From Membranipora membranacea (Eukaryota > Bryozoa > Gymnolaemata > Cheilostomatida > Membraniporidae): a DNA stretch of 60,000 nt. The position numbers were made by a program, and so were the translations under genes. Location of the stretch: positions 17,672,001-17,732,000 of the forward strand of contig OU612073.1 of NCBI GenBank assembly GCA_914767715.1, in the 5' to 3' direction. This document shows positions 23,530-35,400 of this stretch, piece by piece. Below the pieces are notes generated by a model. That model was given only the letters and a program-made list of their open reading frames with translations, ran no database searches and had not been told where the DNA came from. The first letter of the stretch is position 1. Each line of letters opens with the position of its first letter.

Positions 23530-26500
23530 TTACTTCTTACTAGCTTGACTACGCTCACTCTCTGAGTCACTACTGCTTCTCGATTCGGACTCTGACTTAT
23601 CCTTCTTAGACTTGAATGACTTCTTACTGGATCTGGATGGAGAACTTGACGACTTGGTGCGACTTGATGATAACTTGGACTTGCTAGATGATGACTTGTG
23701 ATGAGGGCTGATAGAGCTCTGTTTACTGCTGTAAGTCACTGATTCACTGTCACTATAGTCTTTGTCTCGCTTTGATCTCTTTGACTGCCTGTCTCTGGCT
23801 TTTTCTGTCTCTGAATCAGATTCTGATACACTCCTCTCTTTACGCCTCGAGGACCGATCCCATTTATGGCTCTTGTGAGAAGACTTGGTTATTGCTCGCC
23901 GACTTGATCTTGATTCCTCAGAGCGACTTCTACGTGACCTACGCCTTTCTTTAGACCTGCTACGGTCTCTCTTCTTCTCATGAGGTGATCTGGATCGGTG
24001 ACTTCTACGCCGATCTTTACTGCGGTTTCGACTTTGCTTTCTGTTCCCATCACGGCTTCGTGACCTGCGTTTGTGCTTGCGATCCCTGCTACCCGATCTA
24101 TGCTTGCGTTTTCTGTCTCTACTCTCTGATCGATCTCTTTTCTCACTCTCAGCACTGCTTGCAGATCTCTCTCTACGACTCTCATCTCGACTCTCACGAT
24201 GTCTATGTCGTCTCTCTCTGCTCCTGGATCTATGCTTCCTATCACGGTCTCGGCTTCTAGACCTATCCTTATGCTTTCTATCTCTACTCCTTGATCTATC
24301 TTTCCCTTTTCTATCTCGGCTGCGGGACCGCTCTTTGTGTTTCCTGCTACTAGACCTGTCATCGCTCTTTGATCTCCTCCTCTTTTCTTTCTGAGCAGGA
24401 CTGGCTGCTTTAGATTTTTCACTATAGAGCTCACTGTCCGAGTCATCTCCCTTTTTATCATCCTGATTCTCTTTGTCTGCAGAGCTCTTGCGACGTGTCT
24501 GAGAATGTGAGGACGATCTACGTCTCTCTTTGGTGGTCTCCTCCTTCTCAGGACTCTTCGCAGGTTCTTCTAGGCCCGGTATTACACTCGACTTGTTCTC
24601 AAAATGGTATGTTTCTTTTTCCTTATCTGGGCGATTAAACCAATCTAAAACACGGGAAGCAAGGGCGGTCAGTTTATAAATCAATATCAATCGAACATAT
24701 AACATATCAGTAGTCACGAGGCATAAATCTAAATCTAATATCTTAATACTACCATATATGTATACACAGAGCATTCTTTTGAAGGATAGCCCCATATACA
24801 ATTAGCTGGCAAACACTACTCTTCAAATGAATTTTAAACTTAAATATTTGCAAACAATTTTGTCATTTTGTTTTCATGAATTCTATTTCAACAACGTAAT
24901 GGCATCGAAAATATTATATACAATACATAGAATCACAATAAAAACAATAATACTTTCTTCACTTACCCATAGCCTGTTTCTCCTCACGCTCTACCTGTTT
25001 AAGTATTTCCTTCTGCTTCCTGTGGAACCTGTCACGTCTTCTCTCAGTCTCCTGCTCATCAGCGCTGCTGCCTCCTCCGCCGTCACTGTCACCAGCAGCA
25101 GAGTTAGATCTACAGTTCTCCTCTTCATCATCAGATATCTCAGAGTCGTAACCACCTGTATTATTCGTATGTCTGATTAGATAAGGAGCAAGGAGAGAGA
25201 GATAGAGAGCTTGAAGGACAATCAAACTTAATATGTAGAATAATACCAGTCCAAAGTTTCAACCTTTCAACTCCTTTTAGTTCAGTTGAAACTTCCCATA
25301 CCATGATAAGCACCAGTTTGAATAAGTTTGCTCTATTTCTAATGAATTAATTGCCACAGTATGGCTGATCCAAACGCTGACTGGCCAGTGGATGGGAAAA
25401 AGCCCAGAATTGAGGTAAGAGAAATAACGAACAGCCCAGGACAAAAATCAAGCTCGGTTCGGTTTAGATCATGGCCTGTACCCGAAGAAAAAAAACTTGC
25501 AATGACCTGTGGTGTAAATACAGTATATGGTGAAAATACAAACTGTTATCTCGTCATTCTAGGTTGATTATAATGATTGGAAACCAATCTCAGTGAAAGT
25601 CAAACAACTGAAAGTAGTCAGTCTCTCCTATTGATTTCAGAGACCCATATTACTTACTACACAACCTATAAAAGTAAAGGAACATGAACTTACCGAATGA
25701 GCTTTTGAGTGAGGCTAATGCACTGGACTTGCCTATCATCTTGGCTGGAGCTAATGTAATTAATAGATTGTAACATCAGTACACATCAGAAGACAATAAC
25801 AGTATTCAATGAAGTAATATTATCTTATTATCCTTTTATGTAAGCGTAACAGGAAAGACCTGCCTGTTTCAAGCAAAAGTGACCAAACCAATTCTGCCAA
25901 ACACAACTGTTGCAAAAATATGCTGCAGTAACGTCCTAATTTTTTCATATTTTTAGGGGTGTGATGGTTTCCGCAGGTCTTTCCTGTTTGAAACAGATAG
26001 AATTGAGCGTAATGTTTCCCGCTTTGGAAATGTTGGGTTCATAGGATATCCATTGTGAATCAGCGCCAGATACTACCTGTTGCATAGAAGCAAGCAATAT
26101 AGAGACGTTTTGAATGGAGGGGATTTCAAGCCCGATTCTGCTATTTGTATTGCATGGAAATAAGAATCTCAAGTGCTGACCAGCCAAAAATGTGTGCAAA
26201 GCTTCAATATCAGCTTTGAGATGTTGCAGTTCTGTCATATGCCACCTGTCTATGGATGCATACATATCTGGACTCAAATAAAGAGTCAATGTTACCGCTA
26301 TGTTTGCAGAGTGATTATAGCGAAGCCTGTTTAGGATTCTACCTGCTTGTTCTTGCTTTTTGTACTTGCTATAGACACTTTTACACACAACCTCAATTTC
26401 CTCATTAGTAACAGATAGTAGTACTTCGGTTAGCATCATCTTAACTCTTCTCATCTGCAAATAAAAGCACATTTTGGTTCAGAAAGAGGGCTTGATCAAA

Positions 26501-29500
26501 TGTATTCATATTATGCAGTGGCTCATGCCAATCCTTAACCTGTCTTGACAAGCTTTGTCCAAACAAAGCCTGTCAAGACAATCCGGTGGGGTAAAACAAT
26601 GCCTAACATCAGGGGCGTGGGTAAGCTTGTTCCATATACATCAGAATTGACTGGGTTTGGACTCATGTTAGCTTTTGCAGATTCGCCCCCTCCTTGCAAA
26701 CATTACCAACCAACTCAACCAACTCCTAAATCATGTTATTGTTCCATTTACATGTATATTTATTTTCTACATTTTTATTATCATCCTCAGAAATAGGACT
26801 AGAGATTAAGGTCTGAATGTCTGATAGATACCGATGAAGTAATAACTTCCAACAACTCAGGAAGTTTGTCCCAAACACCCTAACTGAACTGTATATTATA
26901 CCAGTAGTTGTTGCCTCTCTTCAGGTGTGAGATATTTATCCTCAGGAGATGGAGATCTGCTGACACGCTGCTGCTGAGACGCACGACTCGACCTCCTGTC
27001 TGACCTCTCTGCTGACTCTGTAGGATTATCTGTATCTGCCTGTGCTGATGGCTCGTCCACATCGTCCTCTTCTTCACCCTCCTCATCATCCTCCTACAGT
27101 CAGATAGAGATAACATAAATGGATATACTGAAATCATAAACATCTTATGATTATTATCATATATGATTATATGTTTATGACTTAAATGGACAAGAGTTGT
27201 GACTGAAGATGTTATCAATTAGAAGCTCTTTATAAGTTTGTTGCATTATCTAGTATCTCAATTCGAAGTTCAAGCAAAAGTCAACAAAAATACAAACGCT
27301 GTGCCCCCCCCCCATGTGTCATGACACCACCAAATTAACCCCTACTGACAACAGCAAGACCATTGCAACTGACATATCAACCATTGCTTATAATTCTATA
27401 CTTGTATACTATAGTATAACCACAATGATAACTTACAAATTTGCTCTTGAGTGGTATTCCTGTTCTTACTGCCTCCTCTTCTGCCTTTTCTCGTTCCAGC
27501 TCAGCCTGTTTCTGTTTCTCTTCTCTCTCTTTCTTCTGCTGCTCCAGCTCCTTCTCTTTAGCTTTCTCTTTCTCCATCTTCTCGAGTCCCTCTCTTATCC
27601 AGGCAGGCAGCGCCTTACGCTTAGCAGCATCTTAAAATGGAAAAAAAATCAAAATCTTACTACAAACAATTTATGCCTTGGTCCTATTGAGCGTTTCAAA
27701 TACAACTGTAACTCTGGAATATTTAACTTAGCTTATACAATCACCATCAGTGCAGGTTTAAACAACCTGAACGTAATAACTAGCATGAGCTCATCCATTT
27801 TTACTTCATTATCGTATTGAATGGGTTTGGGTTGTGGATTAAATTGTAAAAAATTTATTTACAGCCACCCCCCTTAACATGAGGAAGCAAATGGTAAAGA
27901 TCAACTTGAATTTATCAGTGGTATATTATACTAGTCGGTGTTACCCATTATCTGATTAGGCCCAGTAACATCCTCATCTTGGAAATGTGGTCTATGATGG
28001 TTTCCTCCTTGGTGTCCGCCATGATGATGTTGATTCATGTGGGGTGGTGGCCCTCCAAAGGGAGGAGCTCCGTTAAAAGAGCCCTGCTGCATCCAGTACT
28101 GCTGCTGGGCCTGTGCGTGGTAGTTCTGCAAGAAAGAAAACATTGTTATGAGAATCGGTGTCAAGTCTTAGCCTTAACAGGTCAGGTCTGTGTTTAATAA
28201 ACATATGACCATAAAAATTGTAGTAACTATTCGATCGTATGCTCACATTATATCTTTCCCCAGAACTGCATGAAAAGAATTTGAGTGAGCAGTTGACCTG
28301 TCCAAACTGCAAAACCCATCAAAATCTTCCCGTGTTGATGCATCATCTGACTTACCAGATCCACAATGATGTTATGATCAGCGTATAATACAAGGTTAAA
28401 TTTAACCTACTGTGCTATATGATCAGCTGTAAACTATCTCAAATGTTTCCAAAAGCCCCCAACTTCTCTCTTTGCTGGCAAGCAGTGACACTCCATGAAA
28501 AAAATATGACAAATCAACACTCACGTTACATGGAAACCACACAAAGGGTTTTCACACACACTATCACATTGTAACCTTATTGAGTAACTGACCTGTTGAT
28601 TATATTCATACCCCTGATTGAACTGATTGTGATGTGGAGGCGGCTGTGACGTTGTGTTATTCATACTCTCTTTTATGCCTCTAGTGACAGGAGAGCTGTG
28701 GTATGACGACTCATATGAAGCTATATTTGATGCCTGTTGTCCTGATCCGACGCCGTGGTTATAGTCAAATGCCTGCGCAGGCTGAGCTGCCTTGCTTCCC
28801 TCACCCTACATTTAAAATGCAGAGTAGTTTGATAATGAAAGGACTAGAGCAATAAAATATTTATAAACTCGGTAAAGTAGTAGGCAATGTGGCCGATCTT
28901 CTGCATAATAATGTAAAACAACTTTGTTATGCTCAGGTTTTAGTTCAAGGAAATAACCATTGTCAACTTAAACAGTTATAGTCTTATACCTCAACTTCCA
29001 TATCGACTTCATTAGTCCAGTCAGAACTTGTGTTTCCCCATGTACCGCCACCAGCTGGCCCATTCCATGGTGTAGGCTTGTGACCGTCCCCTCCTCCGGG
29101 AGGAAGTATAGGGGGCGCTCCGTCAGATGGAGGGGGAGGAGGTGTAGACATATCGGGACCACTTCCTGCGTCCTTGAACTGCATCCATTGTTTGGCTAGA
29201 GAAGCCCAGTCAACTAAAATATCAAAAGTTCATGAGATTTAGATGTACTTGAGACAACGATATCGTAGAGATGTGAGGGTATTAGGGCTATTGGAGGGCT
29301 TGAGTATTATAAATTGTAATTAATTGTAAAGACACAAAGTAGGGGTTAGAGAAGTACCAAGATTGTACAAATATCATGGAACAAACAAAATAAATGCTTA
29401 TGACTAACTAAAACACATAAAACTGGCCGCATCTTACAAACCTGAATCATGGGCCACATTCGCGTAGTGACTCTGCTGGATGGGCCATTGCTGCTGACCC

Positions 29501-29523
29501 CATCCTCCTGGCTGTTGCCACAT
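23530..29523 (-). CDS. PNISR: arginine/serine-rich protein PNISR
   Basis: Ten exons in order: 29442-29523, 28990-29213, 28593-28805, 27945-28125, 27437-27630, 26902-27093, 26343-26454, 25694-25750, 24967-25155, 23530-24644; 852 residues, close to vertebrate PNISR (about 805). Diagnostic segments: the N-terminus MWQQPGGWGQQQWPIQQ and DWASLAKQW; Pro/Gly/Gln/His-rich middle; AAKRKALPAWIREGLEKME (about 234-252) followed by an EK-rich coiled coil; the acidic block EDDEEGEEEDD; KMMLTEVLLSVTNEEIEVV; the PAKMIGKSSALASL segment; and an RS-rich C-terminal half of about 370 residues in one large exon. Vertebrate PNISR is a nuclear-speckle protein linked to splicing. The start ATG matches the conserved N-terminus. 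A short exon of 57 bp at 25694-25750 is typical of the family core. Confidence 0.95.
25361..25414 (+). other. candidate orphan start exon antisense in a PNISR intron
   Basis: An ATG-initiated frame reads MADPNADWPVDGKKPRIE and meets a strong donor (GAG then GTAAGAG). The codon content looks protein-like, and the translation resembles a Met-first exon of a nuclear protein. No partner exon on the plus strand was found in this window. It may be a stray or retrocopied fragment. Confidence 0.25.
26539..26580. repeat. short hairpin repeat, copy 1
   Basis: CCTGTCTTGACAAGCTTTG and its near complement face each other with a short loop. The same stem recurs at 53796-53856 and 54634-54696. This copy is upstream of PNISR exon 7, in the intron. 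Confidence 0.7.
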
Positions 29524-32409
29524 AATGTTACTCCTTTTCTACTTAGATAAGTATCATTAAAAACACCGTAGAACTGGAAACAGATGAAAACAATAACAAA
29601 TTAGAATTTCTGAAACAAACTGCAATTTACAAAATCCTTATTGGCGGAAATTTCCCAAACAGAAACACCATCTCTTGTTTTGGGGACACAAGAGACATGT
29701 GTTCTGTCTATGGGGGACACAATGAAATATAATCTTTAAAAACTTAGTGACATTTCTGAAGACAGACATGGTATCTTAGTGAGAGACTATCCATGGAGGT
29801 TGTAGAATCAATACTAGTCAGACATCAGTCAGTCAGTCATGTAATTACATGTAAGCACATTAGTCAATCTAGTGCAAGTATCAATAATAACAGCAGCAGC
29901 AGGGCCTAAACTAATATCACTCAAGTCAGTGACTTTAATCCATAAGCTTTCCAACAGAGGGTTGCAGTAGTATATTATGTTTTATTGTGTTTACAATGTA
30001 CAGAGAGCAGCTTAACAATTGGCTTGTCCCTGATTTGTGTGTTACGTTTGCAGTTAGAGAGTTAGAATTGACCACCTATTAGGCCAATATGAGAAAATGG
30101 TAGGCCTATATTTGATCATCACCACATTTTTAAAGTGATTTTTTTCCACAAAGTCCTTTATACAGGTCTAGGACTATGTGCAGTCTATAGGCAAAAGAGG
30201 AGATGTTATACAGGTTCACTGTTGATGAGGCCCCTCAGCCAGCCAAGCATCATAGATGAAGCTCTGCTGGAGGGCTGGTTCCCAAAACTTTCACAGCTGA
30301 AATCTGTGGAGTTACCAAAGCTTTGGGTAGGGAACTGATATTAGCTTTCCTAGCCAGAGGGTTGAATTAGGGCAAAGTAATAGTCAAGGAACAGTCTCAA
30401 TTTTTTTTTGTTCATAGCTATTATATTTGAAACGAATGAAACCCTGGAATGGTTAGGTAAAACTTGCAGAACAGTGTTGCGACTGACTGATTAATAATTT
30501 TAATACAATTACAAATAGGTTTTTATAACAATCGATAATACAGTTCCAGGGCCTCTAGCTACAATCTATCTATAGCGGAAGCCCTAAGTTTACTAGGTCT
30601 GCTGTATTGAACACTCGCTGAAAGTGGAGCTAGCCTTGGTGGTCTGTCAATTAAAAACAGCCGGAACCACTATCTGATCACTCACTCATTCATTGATGGA
30701 ACTATATGCATTCGGAGTGAGTGAATTGAGAAGAATTTTGTCTAATTGAAAAGACGAAGTGAGCGATAATTTTGAGCGATAAGATAGTGGTAATTGGCTC
30801 ATTCTAACTGAAAGACCCTCCTGTAGACAAGTGGGAGGTATTTGAATACCGTGTAGAGCCCATATAAAAAAAACACTCTCCTGGTTTTGGCAAGTCGCAA
30901 ACACCGATTTTGAATCGTGACTTTTAGCAACTTATTGGGGAAACAACGTATTTAGTTTTTGAGGTCGGCTAGGGTGAATGACCAGCGACAGTCAAATCAG
31001 GAGTTTGCACCAATGGGCTCCACTGAGGATCGAACCCATGACCTTGCAGTCAAGAGTACGCGCTCTACCAACTGCTGAGCTATCCCTGATCCCTTAGAGA
31101 CTTGATAGGCTTATATAGACCTATGTAGCTTGTAATTTAATTTTACTGCTAATAACTAATCCAATCAAAGCCAGGAAAAATAGAGACAGTCACTACACTA
31201 CCTACAGGCAGCAAGTGAGATACTACCAACTGGGGAGAAACCTCACTCCAATTTGATCAACGAATCAATCATCATTATATCATTTGAGATTGACTGGTCT
31301 GTTGTGACTCATTCAATGATTCATAGTTACTCCTTGAATTGATAGATCATAGATAGTAGTAGTCATTCAAATTCGTTCATTGGTTGGGCTTGGCTCTTGG
31401 GACTTACATACATACATACATATAAACATACCTTTATTTGCCAATGCCTAGTATGTATGATACCGGACATTTGGCAGTATAGGGCATATATGTCTTAGGT
31501 TCCCATGGTGTGAGTGAAGAATGATTTCAATTTTGACATCCACTCTGTGTTGTTCAATCAATCAACAACAACAATGGAATGGTATTCTATTGGACTGGGT
31601 CCTTGGAAGGATGAATGATGTTCAAATTCTATTGTAACTGTTCGTTTTATCACGAAGAACTTTCACTGGAGGATATACTAGGAGGATAAAAGGATTTTAC
31701 TGCCTTTATCTGTAGAACATACATGTACAATTTAGGCGGCTCTTTGGATAAAACTCACTGTTAGATTCAGAGGTCTCCTTCAGTAATCTAGTTTATCATG
31801 CTTCACTTTGCTGACAAAATCACAATGGCGGCTTTACAGGGGAGACAACTTCAACTAATTGCAATAAATGAGTTGTCTGCTCTTCTAAATACAATCCTAT
31901 TTTTAACGTAACACAGGGACATAAACAGCAGATATAGGTCAACCAACTAGTAAACAAACAAGAAGATTCAGAATGAAAAACTTCAAGCCAATATTGGATT
32001 GTTTTTTTGCAGTAGTTTAAAATAATTCTTTCCAGTTTTACACTCAGACTATGCTTCAAACAAGCATTGTTATTCTTGCAGTATGTTTAGAAGATAAAAA
32101 ATAATAATTTAATATTGATTGTAATATATTTTGACTCAATATTCAAAAACTAGATTTTCACTCTAACTTCCTAGTTGACCTCAAAACATTATGCCAATCA
32201 CCTGCAAAGAAGACAGATAAGCTCCTCCTACTTTCCCAGACCATGCTCTGCACACAATAACAAACCGACATGTTCATCACTTGAAAAAAGTTAGATATTT
32301 CCATTCATTTGCTTCCCCTAGCACATTTTGTTGTTTTTCACAAGAAGTAAGCTGCTTCAATTGCATATCCAATATCAAAATTATCCAAAGAACAATCACT
32401 GAAGAAACA
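29524..32409. other. divergent intergenic region between PNISR and HECA
   Basis: The two start codons face away from each other across about 2.9 kb, so both promoters and any 5' untranslated exons should lie here. I could not place them: no convincing TATA box or CpG-rich patch is visible. A tRNA-like repeat lies at 31010-31092 and a GTAT/CATA simple tail near 31405-31430. Confidence 0.5.
31010..31092 (-). repeat. tRNA-like SINE head
   Basis: On the minus strand, GATAGCTCAGCAGTTGGTAG (A box, D arm) and GGTTCGATCC (B box) are spaced as in a tRNA. The acceptor halves do not pair and the anticodon stem is poor, so it is most likely a tRNA-derived repeat or pseudogene. Confidence 0.55.
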
Positions 32410-35400
32410 ATGCCTCACAACAAGATTGGAAGGGTAAGATTGTTGAAAAGTGGAGGTGAAGATCAAATTTTCACAGCAGAAGGAGGAGAAATGACTGATG
32501 ATGACCATCCTCTGCTTGCTCCTCACATGTTCAGATGTTGTACTCCTAGATCCTGTAGACAACCAGATGTTCAAATCAATGGAAGTCATCCTGGATATGC
32601 TGTCAAAGTCATATGCAACAATGATGAGTGCACCAAAGCTAAATGGATGCACAAGGATTGCTTTGAAGGTTGGTCTTTAACTTTTAACATCATGATCATT
32701 GTTATTGATAATTTATCAATATGCTCATGGTTTTTTTCTCTCTGAGTCTAATCTTAGCTAATCTCTCGTCTACTTACCAAATGTATGTGATGATTAACTC
32801 AGCCATCGGTTGATAGATCGCCTCACCTCAAATTGCAGGTCAAATCAAGTGCAGGACTACCTGGGCTGAAATTTTGATTTCAAACTTATAGATTGAGCAT
32901 GTCAATATCTGTAAAATCTCCGTCATTTTCTGTGCATTTTGCTCAAAGACCTAACTTTGAATGATTATAGTTTTCCACTGTATCATAGCCCAAACATAAT
33001 TCTTATTTGTCAGAATGTTATGATGTTTTGACACGTATCATGTACCATTAGAGAGCAAGCAAAGGACTTCTGTTGCCTTCCATGCCGTTTAATGAGTCTT
33101 TATATTTCTTAGATTGGGAGGATCATGTTCTGCAGTATCTGAGGTCATGTGGCCGAGCCAGGAGCTGGAATGATAAGCAGAGGGCTCAGAATCTCTGGAC
33201 AAAGAAAGGATATGATTTAGCCTATAAAGCCTGTGATTGCCTTTGTCAGAAAGGACATATGCGTAAAGATCTCGATCACATTACACCGGCTGATACTGAG
33301 AATACTGTAAGTAAGATATCTCTCAATCATATCTGGTCGTCAGTCCCTAAATATATTTGGTGATCACTCTTCCTTGTCTAGAATGTTGGGAAAATAAGAC
33401 ACTATTGCCAATTTTTGGCTGACACTTGAATTTTGTAAACCAGCAGAAAATTGATGGGACAAAAAATCAACGCCACACAAAACCATGTGCATCGAACACT
33501 CATTGCCGAGATTTTAATCAGTGTCACCTTCCTATTATTCGGTTGCCTGGATATTTAAAAGTGACTCAAAATCTTGGCAGTAAATCATGTTTTCCTCGTT
33601 CATAGTCTAAAAATAACACTTTAAGTCAGAAACATGCCAGTGTGGTTGTCAGGGTGGATTAGGTTGATTGCAGTGTTTTGACTTTCGCCAAACTATAACT
33701 GATAATCACCAACCAAGTATCCTCCGCTATCAATGCCATGATTGGGAGGTGTGTCCTCCACAGCCAATCAAACTGCAGATTAATCATTTTACTGCGAACA
33801 AAACATGACATGGAAAAACCAGATAATTCCAGTTTGTTTATGAGTTTTTCCGCCGCTGTGTTCGAATGTTGACTTTATAAAGAGAATAAAAAACCACAGC
33901 CATAGTGAGATTAAAGTACATGCTTAGAAAATTCTGGTAAACAACTATGCGTCATGAAAGTCTATAAAGTTATCATGTCGTGTATTGCTTGCAGCCATCT
34001 TTTGTAGTACACTGCCTACATGATTAGAGCCCTGCGCTGCATTTTTCAATTTATTGCACACAGCCATTTATCTGCTTCAATAGAAATACGTGACTTTTGT
34101 GTGATGGAAAACATAAGCATAATGTACTTTTCGGATGTGATACTTTGTATCTATTAGTAGACACGCTTTCCACCTGTGACTTATGTGCTCAGTGTTTCTG
34201 AAACATCTGGCATGTTGTATTGCAGGAACACAAAAAACATAGAGCACATCACAAAAGAAATGACAAGCCAATGCCTATAGTCTCAGCTCGTAGTCAGCCC
34301 ATACCGGTGAGCAGCGGGGCGTCAGTCGGAGCCCGACCTCGCGTACAGATTCGTAATCGTACTATGAGCATGTCATCTACAGGAAGTTCACCTCCGAATA
34401 GTGCCAGTCCTACTGGTAGTCCCAGACAGTGCAGATCAGCTGATAAAACGGATATCAGGTTTGAGTTTGCACTGACGACAGAACAAGCCGCGTCCGGTAA
34501 GTGAAACATTTCTACTCATAAGCAATGACTAGGATGGTCATTGTAATGGAACATAGTTATCTTGGCATTGGGAAGTAACATACCACAATCAATACGTTCT
34601 CTGTCGGTAAAAGTATGTAACCCGCAATCGGGAAGAAAAGCACAAGTGGAAATCTAGCCAATTGTTTAGCCTTTCACTGAAATCTGGAACTGCATTTGAT
34701 ATCATATTAAGTAGAATGTTTGAAATATAATTCTCCCCAGTTCACTGTGTATTCCGTGGCAGTAGCAGCAGTTTAGTTCTATTTATAGCTAGGTAGCAGA
34801 TTGTTTTGATGTTTTGCGTTTCAAGGTTACATTAAGCCCCTCAACAGTATTGATATTTGGAAGTGGAATTATGTAACATTGGGTGAGGATGTTTGCCTTG
34901 CACTCACAGGGATTTAGCCATATTGCTCAGTAGCGATAGGCTTACACTAGCCAATGTGATATGATATAGATTGTTTATCAAAAATACATCGATAGTAAAA
35001 TGTGTTTTGGTTTGTGGTCACTACCACTATTCCAAAGATTATAAATACTTGACTCCACTATGTAATGAGGAGCCCATTAATCTTTGGTAGTAAAAAGTTG
35101 GCTGAGTTTGTATTTTTATCAAAACAACTTCATGAGGGGGGTTTAACACCAAGCAATCAACCAGAGCATAATCTGGTTATAGTAGGTGATGGATTCACAG
35201 GAGGGGCTTCCTAGGTACCACCCCATCCGTAGATTTGCTGCTTACAAAGATAAACTTGTTATGATGGCCATATTTCACAGTTATTACTACAACCATTCGT
35301 AACATACAGTTCCTATCTGCTTATTTTTACAAGGTACTAGACTTATTATCTAGTCTATGGGGATCACCCATACTATTGAAGTCTATGGTATCACCACATC

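Noticed and set aside
23772-24394. Plus-strand open frames opposite the PNISR RS domain
   Set aside because: These are antisense shadows of the Arg/Ser repeats; the Leu/Cys/Ser-rich translations are low complexity.
27314-27820. Plus-strand 168-codon hydrophobic ORF
   Set aside because: It is antisense to the Glu/Lys coiled-coil exon of PNISR and to intron sequence; the Leu/Phe/Ser runs are the complement of Lys/Glu codons.
31010-31092. Functional tRNA gene on the minus strand
   Set aside because: A and B boxes are present, but the acceptor and anticodon stems do not pair, so it is treated as a SINE or pseudogene.
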